Origin: Myxococcales bacterium
Lineage (GTDB): Bacteria; Myxococcota_A; Polyangia; Polyangiales; JAFGIB01
Direction: 5' to 3'
Length of the DNA stretch: 64,000 bases
Assembly: GCA_029880325.1 (NCBI GenBank)
Contig: JAOUOP010000025.1
Coordinates: 1 to 64,000 of the forward strand
The notes beneath the pieces were generated by a model, which did no database searches, had not been told where the DNA came from, and saw only the letters and a list, made by a program, of their open reading frames with translations. A program made the translations under genes and the position numbers. Positions within the stretch are counted from its first letter, which is position 1. Every line of letters begins with the position of its first letter. Positions 1-8,161 of the stretch are shown here, piece after piece.

Positions 1-131
1 GCGCCGTGACCCCGTGCGGGCCAGGCGAGAACCGAGGAAATACCCGCTATTTTCGCAGCGGGCTCGACTGGCTCGCGCGGAGTTGCGCCGCCCGAGAGGC
101 GCGTGCAGCCGTTTGACACCAGCCACCCAGC

Positions 132-290
132 CCCTAAACAAGCGCATGTTGCAGGCGATCTCCACAAATCTCTTGCGTTCAGGCGCTCGCGAAAATGCTC
201 AACGCTCCTCCTGGTGCGCCTGCGCTTTTCGCAAACCCCTGATTCACAACATCTTTGCGCAGCTCATCCTCCACATGCGCTTGTTTAGGG
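132..290. repeat. 159-bp element with 18-bp perfect terminal inverted repeats
   Basis: Positions 132-149 (CCCTAAACAAGCGCATGT) are the exact reverse complement of 273-290. The inner 123 bp carry further short inverted repeats, GCGAAAA at 189-195 with TTTTCGC at 226-232, and AGGCGC at 181-186 with GCGCCT at 216-221. The right end lies one base from the stop codon of the lipoprotein gene on the minus strand. The layout resembles a small non-autonomous (MITE-like) element; no transposase lies inside. A TA pair sits inside each repeat (135-136, 286-287), but no clear target duplication is visible outside. The rest of 1-291 shows no gene I can support. Confidence 0.6.
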
Positions 291-291
291 T

Positions 292-1683
292 CTAGCCACA
301 CTGAGCGGCCTGGCAGCTCAGGGCAGAAGCGGTGTCCATGGCGTCAATCGGTTCACAGACCAGTCCCTCGACGCATTCATAGTCCCCGAGGCATAGATCG
401 CCGATGATCTTACGGGCGCCGGTACACATCCCGGAGTCCCCGGCACTTGCGGACGGCACGGAGCAAAAACCATTGCACTTGGTGAACGGCGACTGCAGAT
501 CGAGAACGCAGGCCGTACCGTCGCCACCGAGTCCACACTTGTTGTCGACGCAGTAGCCCTCGATGCACTCCTGCTCCGTCTCGCCAGCCATAATGGCTTC
601 GAGATCGCAGTCTTCGCCCACCACCGGACCTGGTGTGCATGTGCCGGCCGCGCAATACAGCCCGTCGGGGCATTGCGCGTGGGCATTGCACTTGGCTCCG
701 GGGCTGGCCGCCGGCACACAGCGCCCGGTGCTCGTATCGCAGCGGCTCTTGAGCTCACACGGATTTGCAGCGGAGCACGCCTCTCCAAGCCCGCTACCGC
801 TTCCGCAGACGGCTCCATCGGTCAAAGTCATGCAGATCAGCGGAGCGACACAACTCGAGGGCTGCTTTGATTCGCAGCCCTCGCCGTCAGCAGCCTGGGC
901 GGCGCACTTGCCGCCGGGGGTGCAGTACAAACCCTCGCGGCATCCCTCATCCGAATCACAGGGAAGGCCATCACCCGAGCGGGCCACGCAAATGCCGTCC
1001 AGACACCCAAAGGTGCTGGCGCAATCACCGCTATCGACGCAGGCGGTGCCCTGCTCGCCCGGCGTCGCACAATGGCCCGAGCACTGCGGCGAATTGCCGA
1101 CACAGATCAGGCCCGCGGAGCACTGCTCGTCGCGGGTGCAGGCGGCATCGGCTTCCAACAAGCCGTTGAGCACACCTTCACAATCCGGGACGGTCGAAGC
1201 GAGAAGGTCGGCGTCGCAGTCGACCGCATCGCCCGCCAGGGCTCTGAGACAGGCCGCCGCCTTGGTGGAGTCGAAAGCCATTTCGCCCTTGTCGATGGCT
1301 TTCCGCCAGGGCGTGAGGTACCGGCGTTCGATCGCCGCCGGATGGCACAGGCGCATGAGCAGGGGCCGGGCCACGTCCGCCCCGAGTCGTCCTTCACAGC
1401 GCGACACATTGATACAAGCCCAGCTCGCCAACTCGGATACGACCGTCGCCAGATCGAGGTCGCCAGCGCCGGTGTCGGCCGGTCCGTCGCCCGGGCCACT
1501 GTCGGTCGTATCCATCGCATCCATGTCGGCTGCGGCATCAGCCCCAATGCCGCCATCGCCAGCGTCGAGATCACCCTGCGGGCCGGTGTCTTTGACTAGA
1601 CGATAACTGTCGGCGTCTACGACCAACGTGCATGCCGGACCTGAACAGAAGAGTAGAATCAGGAGCGAAGTCAGATATTTCAT
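292..1683 (-). CDS. Cys-rich secreted or lipoprotein with Dickkopf-like repeats
   Basis: This is a protein of 463 residues. The start at 1683 was chosen because it places a hydrophobic signal sequence (MKYLTSLLILLFCSGPAC) at the N-terminus; a longer frame upstream adds only Arg-rich sequence with no signal. Cys13 or Cys18 could be a lipidation site. An Asp/Gly/Ala-rich linker follows, then a globular part. Residues from about 195 to the end hold repeated units of the type C-x4-C-x2-G-L-x-C and D-G-x-C with dozens of cysteines. Such units resemble the Dickkopf N-terminal cysteine-rich family seen in many predicted myxobacterial surface proteins. An extracytoplasmic, disulfide-rich role is inferred; no enzymatic motif is seen. 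It stands alone on the minus strand and its stop lies beside the inverted-repeat element. Confidence 0.75.
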   Translation of the reverse strand: MKYLTSLLILLFCSGPACTLVVDADSYRLVKDTGPQGDLDAGDGGIGADAAADMDAMDTTDSGPGDGPADTGAGDLDLATVVSELASWACINVSRCEGRLGADVARPLLMRLCHPAAIERRYLTPWRKAIDKGEMAFDSTKAAACLRALAGDAVDCDADLLASTVPDCEGVLNGLLEADAACTRDEQCSAGLICVGNSPQCSGHCATPGEQGTACVDSGDCASTFGCLDGICVARSGDGLPCDSDEGCREGLYCTPGGKCAAQAADGEGCESKQPSSCVAPLICMTLTDGAVCGSGSGLGEACSAANPCELKSRCDTSTGRCVPAASPGAKCNAHAQCPDGLYCAAGTCTPGPVVGEDCDLEAIMAGETEQECIEGYCVDNKCGLGGDGTACVLDLQSPFTKCNGFCSVPSASAGDSGMCTGARKIIGDLCLGDYECVEGLVCEPIDAMDTASALSCQAAQCG

Positions 1684-2287
1684 CGCCAAGCACACCTGCC
1701 GGCCCCCTATCAACTCGATTGCTGCCGTGGCCGACCTGCTTCGATAACACGAGCGCGTCGTCGGCACCACCGACAGGTGGTCACCCCACGGTCCCGCGGG
1801 CTACCACGGGCGATCCCCCGGTGGCTGCTCGCCCGCTCCCGCGGTAGCTCGTTAAATAAGTGAATTCGGGTCAAAGTCACCGGTCGGCGACACGTAGGCG
1901 CTCAGCTATCTCTTTCCGCTTTATGAATGCGCCCGAATTTTGGTGTACGGCAGCGCGCAGCAGCGAGCGCTGTTCACCCTGTCGACGCTTTGGCTGCTCT
2001 TCAACGCGGTAGGTGAACGGAAGCCCTGCTTTGCCATGGCTGTCGTGCGCCTCCGCGGTTGGCTCCCACCCCGGCCAGGGCACCACCGCGAACCATCTCG
2101 ACCCCTACGCAAGCCGAGTTCGGGCCACGGCCAAGTCGAACCAGCCGAGGCGGACAGACCCCGAGCCGGTGGCAGCCGGGCACAAACCGGGCTGGCAATT
2201 CCCGTGTGACATGGCGCCTTGACACCTGCGGCCCATCAGCGCGACCCTCACCTGGTCGATCTCCAGCGAAAACGCGGGCGGACAGAG
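1684..2287. other. intergenic stretch, no gene seen
   Basis: About 600 bp separate the divergently oriented Cys-rich gene and the small lipoprotein gene. Short open frames on both strands here (for example 1877-2086 minus and 2013-2222 plus) have Arg/Pro-rich translations with no recognisable motif and no convincing ribosome-binding site. GC-rich near-palindromic sequence lies around 1790-1850. Promoters for both flanking genes should lie here, but I cannot place them. Confidence 0.5.
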
Positions 2288-2671
2288 ATGCTCATTCGAT
2301 CGAAGGCGCTGCAGGGCGCGTGTGTGCTCACGCTGGCGATCAGCATCGGGGCGTGCGGAAGCAAATCCCGCAAGCCTCCAGATGCGGGCGCGGACGCGGG
2401 CAGTGACGACGGTGGAGCGACCGGCGGTCAGGGCGGCAGCGGTGGCCAGGGCGGCAGCGGTGGCCAGGGCGGCAGCGGCGGCCAGGGCGGCAGCGGCGGC
2501 GATGGGCCGATGATGTCTGGTCCGACGAGCATCTCGGTGAGTTCGGGCGGCGGCACGGGCACCTCGACGAAATACAGTCTCTCGCTACAGGTCGGCGCAC
2601 CGCAGCCCTTTGCCTCCGGTTCGAGCAGTAAATACAAGCTGCGCCTGGGGGCTACGCAGTTGCCCAGGTAG
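2288..2671 (+). CDS. small lipoprotein with Gly-rich tandem repeats
   Basis: This is a predicted lipoprotein of 127 residues. The ATG at 2288 begins a classic lipoprotein signal ending in the lipobox I-G-A-C with Cys23. The mature protein starts with a polar Asp/Ala linker, then four tandem copies of the hexapeptide GGQGGS (residues 46-69), then a Ser/Gly segment and a C-terminal part ending S-S-S-K-Y-K-L-R-L-G. The repeat looks like a flexible spacer that holds the short C-terminal segment away from the membrane. The function is unknown. A longer frame from 2219 exists, but it would bury the signal peptide, so it was rejected. Confidence 0.65.
   Translation: MLIRSKALQGACVLTLAISIGACGSKSRKPPDAGADAGSDDGGATGGQGGSGGQGGSGGQGGSGGQGGSGGDGPMMSGPTSISVSSGGGTGTSTKYSLSLQVGAPQPFASGSSSKYKLRLGATQLPR
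2423..2494 (+). repeat. four 18-bp in-frame tandem repeats (GGQGGS)
   Basis: Four copies of the 18-bp unit GGC-GGT-CAG-GGC-GGC-AGC, differing only at synonymous third positions, lie in frame inside the small lipoprotein gene. Copy number changes by slippage would lengthen or shorten the linker without a frameshift. Confidence 0.85.
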
Positions 2672-2794
2672 CTCCCACAGCCCGAAACAGCCCCCAACGG
2701 CCCTCACCCCCGCCACGCGAGTGCGGCGCATCGCGCCAGCTGCCTTTGCGCTCGCTGTCGCTCATTGATGGACAATTCGGGTTAGGCTGCGCCC

Positions 2795-4156
2795 ATGGGC
2801 AAGATCGTCGTCGTCGTGCTCATCCCGGTGCTGGCCGTGCTGGGGCTGTGGCTGGCGATCGGCCTGGACGAAGCGCCCCTGAAGGGCCTCCTCATCGGCG
2901 GCGTTCCCGTGCGCCCGGGCGACTCGCTGGAGCAGCAGCTGCAGGCGCGCGTGGCCGCCTATGCCGACGAGGAGGTTGTCATCTTCGCCGGGCCGTCCCA
3001 GACCCGTCGCAGCCGCCGCCAGCTGGGCGCCAGGCTCGAGCTCGACGATGTCCTTGAGCGCGCGCAGCAAATGGGTCGCTCCGGCAACCCGATCGCCGAC
3101 CTCAAAAAATGGTGGCTGGCACGCCAGGGTCGCCTCGATCTGCAGTGGCCCCCCTCCATCGACAAGGGGGTTGTCGGCGACTTCATCAGCGCCGAGCGCG
3201 AACGCCTGGAGCTGCCGCCCAAGGCGGGCGTAACCGACGGTGAAGGTTGGTCGCTGCCGGGCAAGGCCGGTCTGACGCTCGACTACCATCACGCGACCGC
3301 CGCCCTCAGGCGCGCTCTGGTCGCTGGCAACTCCGAGTTGCACCTGGAGCTGCGCGAGGTTCCGGCGCCGGAGCCGATCCTCATCGGTTCCCCCGACGGC
3401 GCCCTCTTCGACGATCCAGAGAGCGTGGAGGCCGAACTGGCCGAGCACTCCGAACTGAGCGGCGTCGAGGCCCCCGGCATCCCCGACGCGGTCACAGGCG
3501 CCATCCAGTGGCTGCCCTCGCGCGGCGACGAGTGCTATGAGAAGCCCCCCATGCGGCCCTTTTGCGATGGTCCCCGTCGCGTGCCTCGCCCCTTGGGAGC
3601 CGCCGCGACGCGAGCCTCTGAGCTGGGACTCGGTGAACTGTCTGCCGTGCGGCGGCTGCTATTGCGACCGCCGGATGGGCGCTGGATTCAGGCGGCCGGC
3701 GGTCCTGGCGGCCCGCAGAACCTGGTATGGCCGGTTCCCGGTGGTCGCTTCGGTCGTGGCTTCGGCTTCGTGCGCAAGCGCGCCGCCGTCAAAGACCGCT
3801 TGCACAAGGGCGTCGACATTCCGGCCGCCCAGGGCAGCCCCATCCGCGCAGCCAGCGACGGCATCGTCGCCTATGCCGACAATGACATTCGCGGCTACGG
3901 CAACCTGCTGATGATCGTGCACGCCGACGGCAGCACCACCCTCAGCGCCCACTGCCGCAGCATCTTCGTCTTCCCCGGACAGCGTGTCCGCTCGGGGCAG
4001 ATCGTCGCCGAGGTGGGCCGCACCGGCATGGCCATGGGGCCACACCTACACTTCGAGTACCGGAAGGGTGGCCAACCCAGCGATCCGATCGCGCTCTTCG
4101 ATCACGTGCCACCGCGCGGTCAAGCCGCCCCGCAAAGCCCCGCCACGGACCGATAG
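2795..4156 (+). CDS. M23/LytM-family peptidoglycan endopeptidase
   Basis: This 453-residue membrane-anchored protein starts with a single N-terminal transmembrane segment (residues about 4-24). Residues about 25-190 form a domain that resembles the N-terminal half of the VanW protein encoded next door. The C-terminal LytM/peptidase M23 domain (about 315-435) carries the zinc site: H337 and D341 in HKGVD, H386 in S-A-H, and H417-L-H419 in the HLHF motif, so all four expected residues are present. M23 enzymes cut cross-bridges or stem peptides in peptidoglycan; the exact bond is not predictable here. It acts in the periplasm. The VanW gene follows 129 bp later on the same strand, with a GC-rich inverted repeat between them. 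Confidence 0.88.
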   Translation: MGKIVVVVLIPVLAVLGLWLAIGLDEAPLKGLLIGGVPVRPGDSLEQQLQARVAAYADEEVVIFAGPSQTRRSRRQLGARLELDDVLERAQQMGRSGNPIADLKKWWLARQGRLDLQWPPSIDKGVVGDFISAERERLELPPKAGVTDGEGWSLPGKAGLTLDYHHATAALRRALVAGNSELHLELREVPAPEPILIGSPDGALFDDPESVEAELAEHSELSGVEAPGIPDAVTGAIQWLPSRGDECYEKPPMRPFCDGPRRVPRPLGAAATRASELGLGELSAVRRLLLRPPDGRWIQAAGGPGGPQNLVWPVPGGRFGRGFGFVRKRAAVKDRLHKGVDIPAAQGSPIRAASDGIVAYADNDIRGYGNLLMIVHADGSTTLSAHCRSIFVFPGQRVRSGQIVAEVGRTGMAMGPHLHFEYRKGGQPSDPIALFDHVPPRGQAAPQSPATDR

Positions 4157-4190
4157 CTCCCCTCGCGCGCTCCCGCCGAACACACGAAGT

Positions 4191-4220
4191 CGCCGTGGTC
4201 ACAACCCGAGCGCCACGGCG
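4191..4220. terminator. GC-rich inverted repeat between the M23 and VanW genes
   Basis: Arms CGCCGTGG (4191-4198) and CCACGGCG (4213-4220) are perfect complements with a 14-nt spacer. Only a weak T-rich stretch (AATTTT) follows some 10 nt further on. It could be a weak terminator or attenuator between the two cell-wall genes; this is not certain. Confidence 0.35.
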
Positions 4221-4285
4221 GTGCTTCACAATTTTCAGATCACCACCGTCTCGGGTAAGTTTGACGGGCGCCGGATCGCAAGCTC

Positions 4286-5656
4286 ATGCAACCACGACGC
4301 AGGTCTTCGATTGAACGTCGTTCCCGATGGCCGCGGGTGCTCGGCATGGCGCTTGCCCTGATGCTGATCCCGGTCGGCGCCTGGGGCATCTTCGCCCTCG
4401 GCGATACACCCCTCTCGGGCGTGCGCGTGGCGGGCATCGCGCTGCCCGACGACCGTCCCGTCGGGCGCTTCATCGAGGAAAAAGCGCGCGACTGGGCCGA
4501 CGAGAAGGTCGTGATCGAGGCGGGCTACTATCGCTGGACCATGAGCCGCGAGGAGCTGGGCACGACGCGGCCAATCGGCGATGTGGTCGATCGCGTCATG
4601 TCCCTGGGGCGCTCGGCCAATCCCATCAGCAATCTATCCGACATGCTCGCCAGCCGGCGCGGCCGACTCGAAGTGCCCTGGCGGGCCAAGGTCGACGCCG
4701 CCAGGCTGCAAACCGTGGTCGACCGCATCCGCGAGCAGGTCGAGCGCTTGCCGGTCGCCGGAACCGTAGGCATCGATGGCACGAAAATCGAGGGCCAGCA
4801 CGGTGAGCGCCTCGACGGAGTCTCGGCGCGCGCGCGTTTGAAAGCCGGCTTGCGCCAGGGTCGGCGTTCGATTCGGCTGCAAACCCACGTCACATCGCCG
4901 CCCCCGCCCCAGGAGTACGACCGCACCGCGACCAGCGCCACGCGACTGTTCACGGCCCAGGAGACCTTCTACGCCCTGCAAAGCTCCGGGCGCCGAACGA
5001 ATATCGAGCTGGCCGCCAAATTCCTCGATGGCCAAAAGATGATGCCGGGCGCCACCCTGTCCTTCAACGAGATCGTCGGCGAGCGCAGCGCCGAGCGTGG
5101 CTTTGGCCCGGCCAAGGAGCTGCGCAATCGCGAAGTCGTCGACGGCATCGGCGGCGGCGTCTGCCAAACGGCCGCCACACTGCATGGGGCGGCCTTCAAC
5201 GGAGGCCTCGCCATCCCGGAGCATCGGCCCCACTCCCGGCTGAACCGCTTTCGCTATATCGACCTCGGACTCGACGCGATGGTCTCCTGGCCCAACAAGG
5301 ACCTGAAGATCCGCAACACCTACCCCTTTCCCATCGTGATCAAAACCCAGTACGGCCCGCGCAAGCTACCCGATGGGGGCACCCGCGGCGTGCTGCGCGT
5401 CGAACTCTGGGGCGCCGGCAAGCCCTACCATGTCGAGGTCGAGGTCACCGAGGGCGCGCCGATCCCGCCCGGCGAGCGCCACCGCGACGAACCCGAGCTG
5501 CCGTTGGGCATCACGCGCGTGGCCCAGGATCCCCAGCCCGGCGTGGTGCTCACGCGCACGCGCACCATCGTGACGCCCGTCGGCCGCACGCCCGAGGTCA
5601 CGCAGCTGCGCTACCCGCCGGTCGACCGCATCATCCTGGTCGGCACCGCGGGCTGA
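4286..5656 (+). CDS. VanW-family protein with N-terminal membrane anchor
   Basis: This 456-residue protein has a basic N-terminus followed by one transmembrane helix (about 18-37). Residues about 40-200 match the N-terminal half of the neighbouring M23 protein in motif order (ADEKVVIEAG, LGRSANPI, RRGRLEVPW). Residues about 215-400 are a VanW domain, recognisable from NIELAAKFLDG, G-A-T-L-S-F-N-E-I-V-G, G-I-G-G-G-V-C-Q and the Y-P-F-P-I segment. VanW proteins occur in glycopeptide-resistance clusters and widely elsewhere; their biochemical activity is not settled, and a cell-wall role is inferred. The tail is a Pro-rich strand-forming region. The gene converges on fha. Confidence 0.88.
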   Translation: MQPRRRSSIERRSRWPRVLGMALALMLIPVGAWGIFALGDTPLSGVRVAGIALPDDRPVGRFIEEKARDWADEKVVIEAGYYRWTMSREELGTTRPIGDVVDRVMSLGRSANPISNLSDMLASRRGRLEVPWRAKVDAARLQTVVDRIREQVERLPVAGTVGIDGTKIEGQHGERLDGVSARARLKAGLRQGRRSIRLQTHVTSPPPPQEYDRTATSATRLFTAQETFYALQSSGRRTNIELAAKFLDGQKMMPGATLSFNEIVGERSAERGFGPAKELRNREVVDGIGGGVCQTAATLHGAAFNGGLAIPEHRPHSRLNRFRYIDLGLDAMVSWPNKDLKIRNTYPFPIVIKTQYGPRKLPDGGTRGVLRVELWGAGKPYHVEVEVTEGAPIPPGERHRDEPELPLGITRVAQDPQPGVVLTRTRTIVTPVGRTPEVTQLRYPPVDRIILVGTAG

Positions 5657-5713
5657 CCCGCAAGCTGCCCCGGGCCGCAAGCGAGCCTGGCCGTGACGCT
5701 GACGCAGGTCGAC

Positions 5714-7249
5714 TCACGAGTCGGCGTCGAGCTGCTCCATTGCGCGCATGTAAATACGTGCGAACTCGCGTCCAACGAAGCGCCGCTGATAGCGCTTGCC
5801 GTCCATGAGATCCTGGTGCATCGCACGGTAGCGCCGCCACAGCTGGGCGTCGCGGGCGTCCTGTTTGTTGGCGAAGACCCGGCTGAGCATGCCGGCATCG
5901 GCGTCGTCGGACTCCTTGAGCTCCGCCTCGATCTTCTCCGGCGACAAAGACTCCAGCAGCGCCTGCGCAGCATCCTTGACGGCACCGAAGAGCGCCGCCT
6001 CGTGCAGCGCCAACTTCGTCACCGACTGCTCCAACTCGGCCATACGCTCGTCGCCATCGACGTTGGGATTGAGCAGGTAGGCCAGCACGACGTTCGGGTC
6101 TTCGCTGGCCAACAACGATCGCGGTCCGGTGTCGGGCAGCGACATTTCCCTGCGGGCGTCGGACTGGGCGGCCTGGATTTCCACGAAGACCTGACTGAAC
6201 ATTTGCAGCAGCTTGCCTAGGCGATCGACCGTCATCCCGGTCTCCAGGCGCACGCCCCGGGGAAAGAGTCCCTTGCCGAGGCTCCGCAGCCACTGCTCGA
6301 GTTCGGGGTCGCCGGGCTTGCGCGGGCGCAGCTCCAGGCGCTTGAGCAGGGCTCGGAAGTCCGGCTCGCGAACGATCTGGGGAAAGGTCTTTTGCAGCCG
6401 TTCGGCCACGGGCGCTCGCTCTTCGGGGGCCGTGGTCTCGAGCACGCGCTCCAGCTGCTGCAGCAGGATCCACCAGGCGCTGCGGTAGGCCGCATGGGCC
6501 CGCTCCCGTTGGTCGGCCATGGGCGCGGTGTCGGCCGCTGGAGCGCCGGCGCCCGTCGTGTGTGTTGCCTGGGTCGACGCCGTCAGGTCGGCCTGCGACA
6601 GCGCCGACCGATCGTGACTGGCCGCGCCGCTCGGTGCCGGAGGCCCATCCGACTTGGCGGCCACCGATGGCTCGGGCGCCGGCTCGGTGGGCCTGACGGC
6701 GACCGACGGCTCGGGCGCCGTTTCCACCGCTGCACTCGGCGGGACTGGCTGAAGCTGGTCCGATTTCACCGGCTGCCGCTGCGGCGCACGCGCCTGCTGG
6801 ACCTCGGGTGCGGGAGCCCGCGCCGGCTTGCTGAGCAGCTGGGAGGTGGCCGTCCCTTGAAAGACGATGGTCTTGCTCAAATCGGGGGTCGGCTCGGCAG
6901 TCGCGGCGCGCCTGCGCGTGCGGCGAACCACCTTGTCCTCGGCGACCACCTCTCGCGAAAAGCTCAGCTCCAGGCCACCGAGGACCACCTTCGAGTTGTT
7001 CTTGAGCTGGGCCTCGCTGCCGGGCTCGATGGGCGTGCCGTCGATCAGGGGCGTGTTGGTGCGGCCGACGTTGAAGTAGCTGACTTCCTTGCTATCGAAG
7101 CGCACCACCGCCTCGATGCGCGAGACATAGTCCTCGGCCAGGACCAGCTGATTGAGCGGGCTGCGTCCGATTCGGATTGGCGAATCGGCGAACGCCGTCA
7201 TCTGTTCGTTGCCCGACGGCTTTTTGACCCTGACGACCAGCGGAAGCAC
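5714..7249 (-). CDS. fha: T6SS-associated FHA-domain protein
   Basis: This 511-residue protein carries an N-terminal forkhead-associated domain (about 5-105) with the core RIGRSPLNQLVL, which binds phosphothreonine. A Pro/Ala-rich linker (about 125-255) follows, then a helical C-terminal region typical of type VI FHA proteins. In Pseudomonas aeruginosa, Fha1 is phosphorylated by PpkA and promotes T6SS assembly. A Thr/Ser kinase lies in this locus, which fits that scheme. The start was set at GTG 7249: a TAGGA ribosome-binding site lies 11 nt upstream and the FHA fold begins right after it. The longer frame to 7948 would run antisense through tssJ and is rejected. It is transcribed divergently from the rest of the T6SS genes. 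Confidence 0.85.
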   Translation of the reverse strand: MLPLVVRVKKPSGNEQMTAFADSPIRIGRSPLNQLVLAEDYVSRIEAVVRFDSKEVSYFNVGRTNTPLIDGTPIEPGSEAQLKNNSKVVLGGLELSFSREVVAEDKVVRRTRRRAATAEPTPDLSKTIVFQGTATSQLLSKPARAPAPEVQQARAPQRQPVKSDQLQPVPPSAAVETAPEPSVAVRPTEPAPEPSVAAKSDGPPAPSGAASHDRSALSQADLTASTQATHTTGAGAPAADTAPMADQRERAHAAYRSAWWILLQQLERVLETTAPEERAPVAERLQKTFPQIVREPDFRALLKRLELRPRKPGDPELEQWLRSLGKGLFPRGVRLETGMTVDRLGKLLQMFSQVFVEIQAAQSDARREMSLPDTGPRSLLASEDPNVVLAYLLNPNVDGDERMAELEQSVTKLALHEAALFGAVKDAAQALLESLSPEKIEAELKESDDADAGMLSRVFANKQDARDAQLWRRYRAMHQDLMDGKRYQRRFVGREFARIYMRAMEQLDADS

Positions 7250-7342
7250 GGCGCCGATTGTCCTACTCCCGTGGGCTGGGCGCAACCGAACACACGATGG
7301 CGAGTAGGGCCGGCGCCCTGATGGCGACGACGGAAAAGGGTC

Positions 7343-7371
7343 TTGAATTCCCTGCCGAAGTTGGGGATAGT
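7343..7371 (+). promoter_or_regulatory. candidate sigma70 promoter of the tssJ-led T6SS operon
   Basis: TTGAAT (7343-7348) and GATAGT (7366-7371) are separated by 17 bp, matching the sigma70 layout with four of six consensus bases in each box. The predicted transcript would begin near 7378, just before the ATG at 7397. This argues against the upstream TTG at 7343 as the tssJ start. Confidence 0.4.
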
Positions 7372-7396
7372 TCGTGGCCTTCGCAGGCTTAGCGGG

Positions 7397-8161
7397 ATGG
7401 CATACGCCGTAAAGAGGGGTACTCGAAGCCTGCGTTCGGCGCAGTGGGGCCGCGCATCTGTGGCGCTGCTCATGCTGGCTTGGCTCGCGGTTGTCGCCTG
7501 CGGTGGCACCGAAGTGCCCAAGTCCTGCCCTGGCGAGGAACCGGTCTTTCTGCACTTCCATATCTCGCAGCGCGTCAACGGCGACGCGGCCGGCAAGTCC
7601 CGCTCGGTCGGCTTGTGGGTCTACCAATTTCAGGCCGCCGACGCGATCCAGGCGGCCAGCTTCGAGTCGATCTGGATCGAGGGGGGCAAGGCCCTGGCTG
7701 CGAGCCTGGCGGCGCGCCCCGACCATGTGACCTTTCTGCCCGGCGAGCAGGTGGTGCGGCGGCTCCGGCGCCAGCCCCAGGCGCAATACCTGGCACTGGC
7801 GGCCAACTTCCGCGAACCGAGCAATCCCTCGGGCGTCGATCAGCAGGACTGGAAGCGCGTCGTCCGGCTGCCTTCCCCCGGCGATCCCTGCTCCCAGGCC
7901 CGCGGTCAAAAGGCGACCGCGCCGCTGCGTCTGCACGTGTATTTGCAAGACTACGCGATCCGCGTGCAGGCCAACTTCTACCTGCCTGGTACCGTGACCT
8001 CACAGCCAAGGCCCGTCGCGCCGGCGCCAGCACCGGCGCCAGCGCCGGCACCCGCACCAGAGCCCGCCGGGGAGTCGCCCGGCTGGATCGACCCGGATGA
8101 ATCGTCTCAGGCGCCCAAGGGCTCGCCTTGGACGCCCATGCCGCGGGGGGCCGCTTCGTGA
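7397..8161 (+). CDS. tssJ: T6SS outer-membrane lipoprotein TssJ
   Basis: This 254-residue lipoprotein has a basic N-terminus, then a hydrophobic stretch ending V-V-A-C, with Cys35 as the probable lipidated residue. The mature part resembles the TssJ/SciN/VasD beta-sandwich; position at the head of the operon, before tssK-tssL-tssM, supports the call. In the membrane complex TssJ sits in the outer membrane and binds the periplasmic domain of TssM. An alternating Ala-Pro tail (about 206-220) and an extra C-terminal segment are additions to the usual domain. The ATG at 7397 was chosen over TTG 7343 because it gives a normal signal length and lies downstream of the candidate promoter. The stop overlaps the tssK start by 4 bp. 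Confidence 0.8.
   Translation: MAYAVKRGTRSLRSAQWGRASVALLMLAWLAVVACGGTEVPKSCPGEEPVFLHFHISQRVNGDAAGKSRSVGLWVYQFQAADAIQAASFESIWIEGGKALAASLAARPDHVTFLPGEQVVRRLRRQPQAQYLALAANFREPSNPSGVDQQDWKRVVRLPSPGDPCSQARGQKATAPLRLHVYLQDYAIRVQANFYLPGTVTSQPRPVAPAPAPAPAPAPAPEPAGESPGWIDPDESSQAPKGSPWTPMPRGAAS

Noticed and set aside
7250..7396. sigma54 promoter for the T6SS operon
   Set aside because: I looked for TGGCAC-N5-TTGC here and upstream of tssA and hcp and found no match; the sigma70-like boxes are better.
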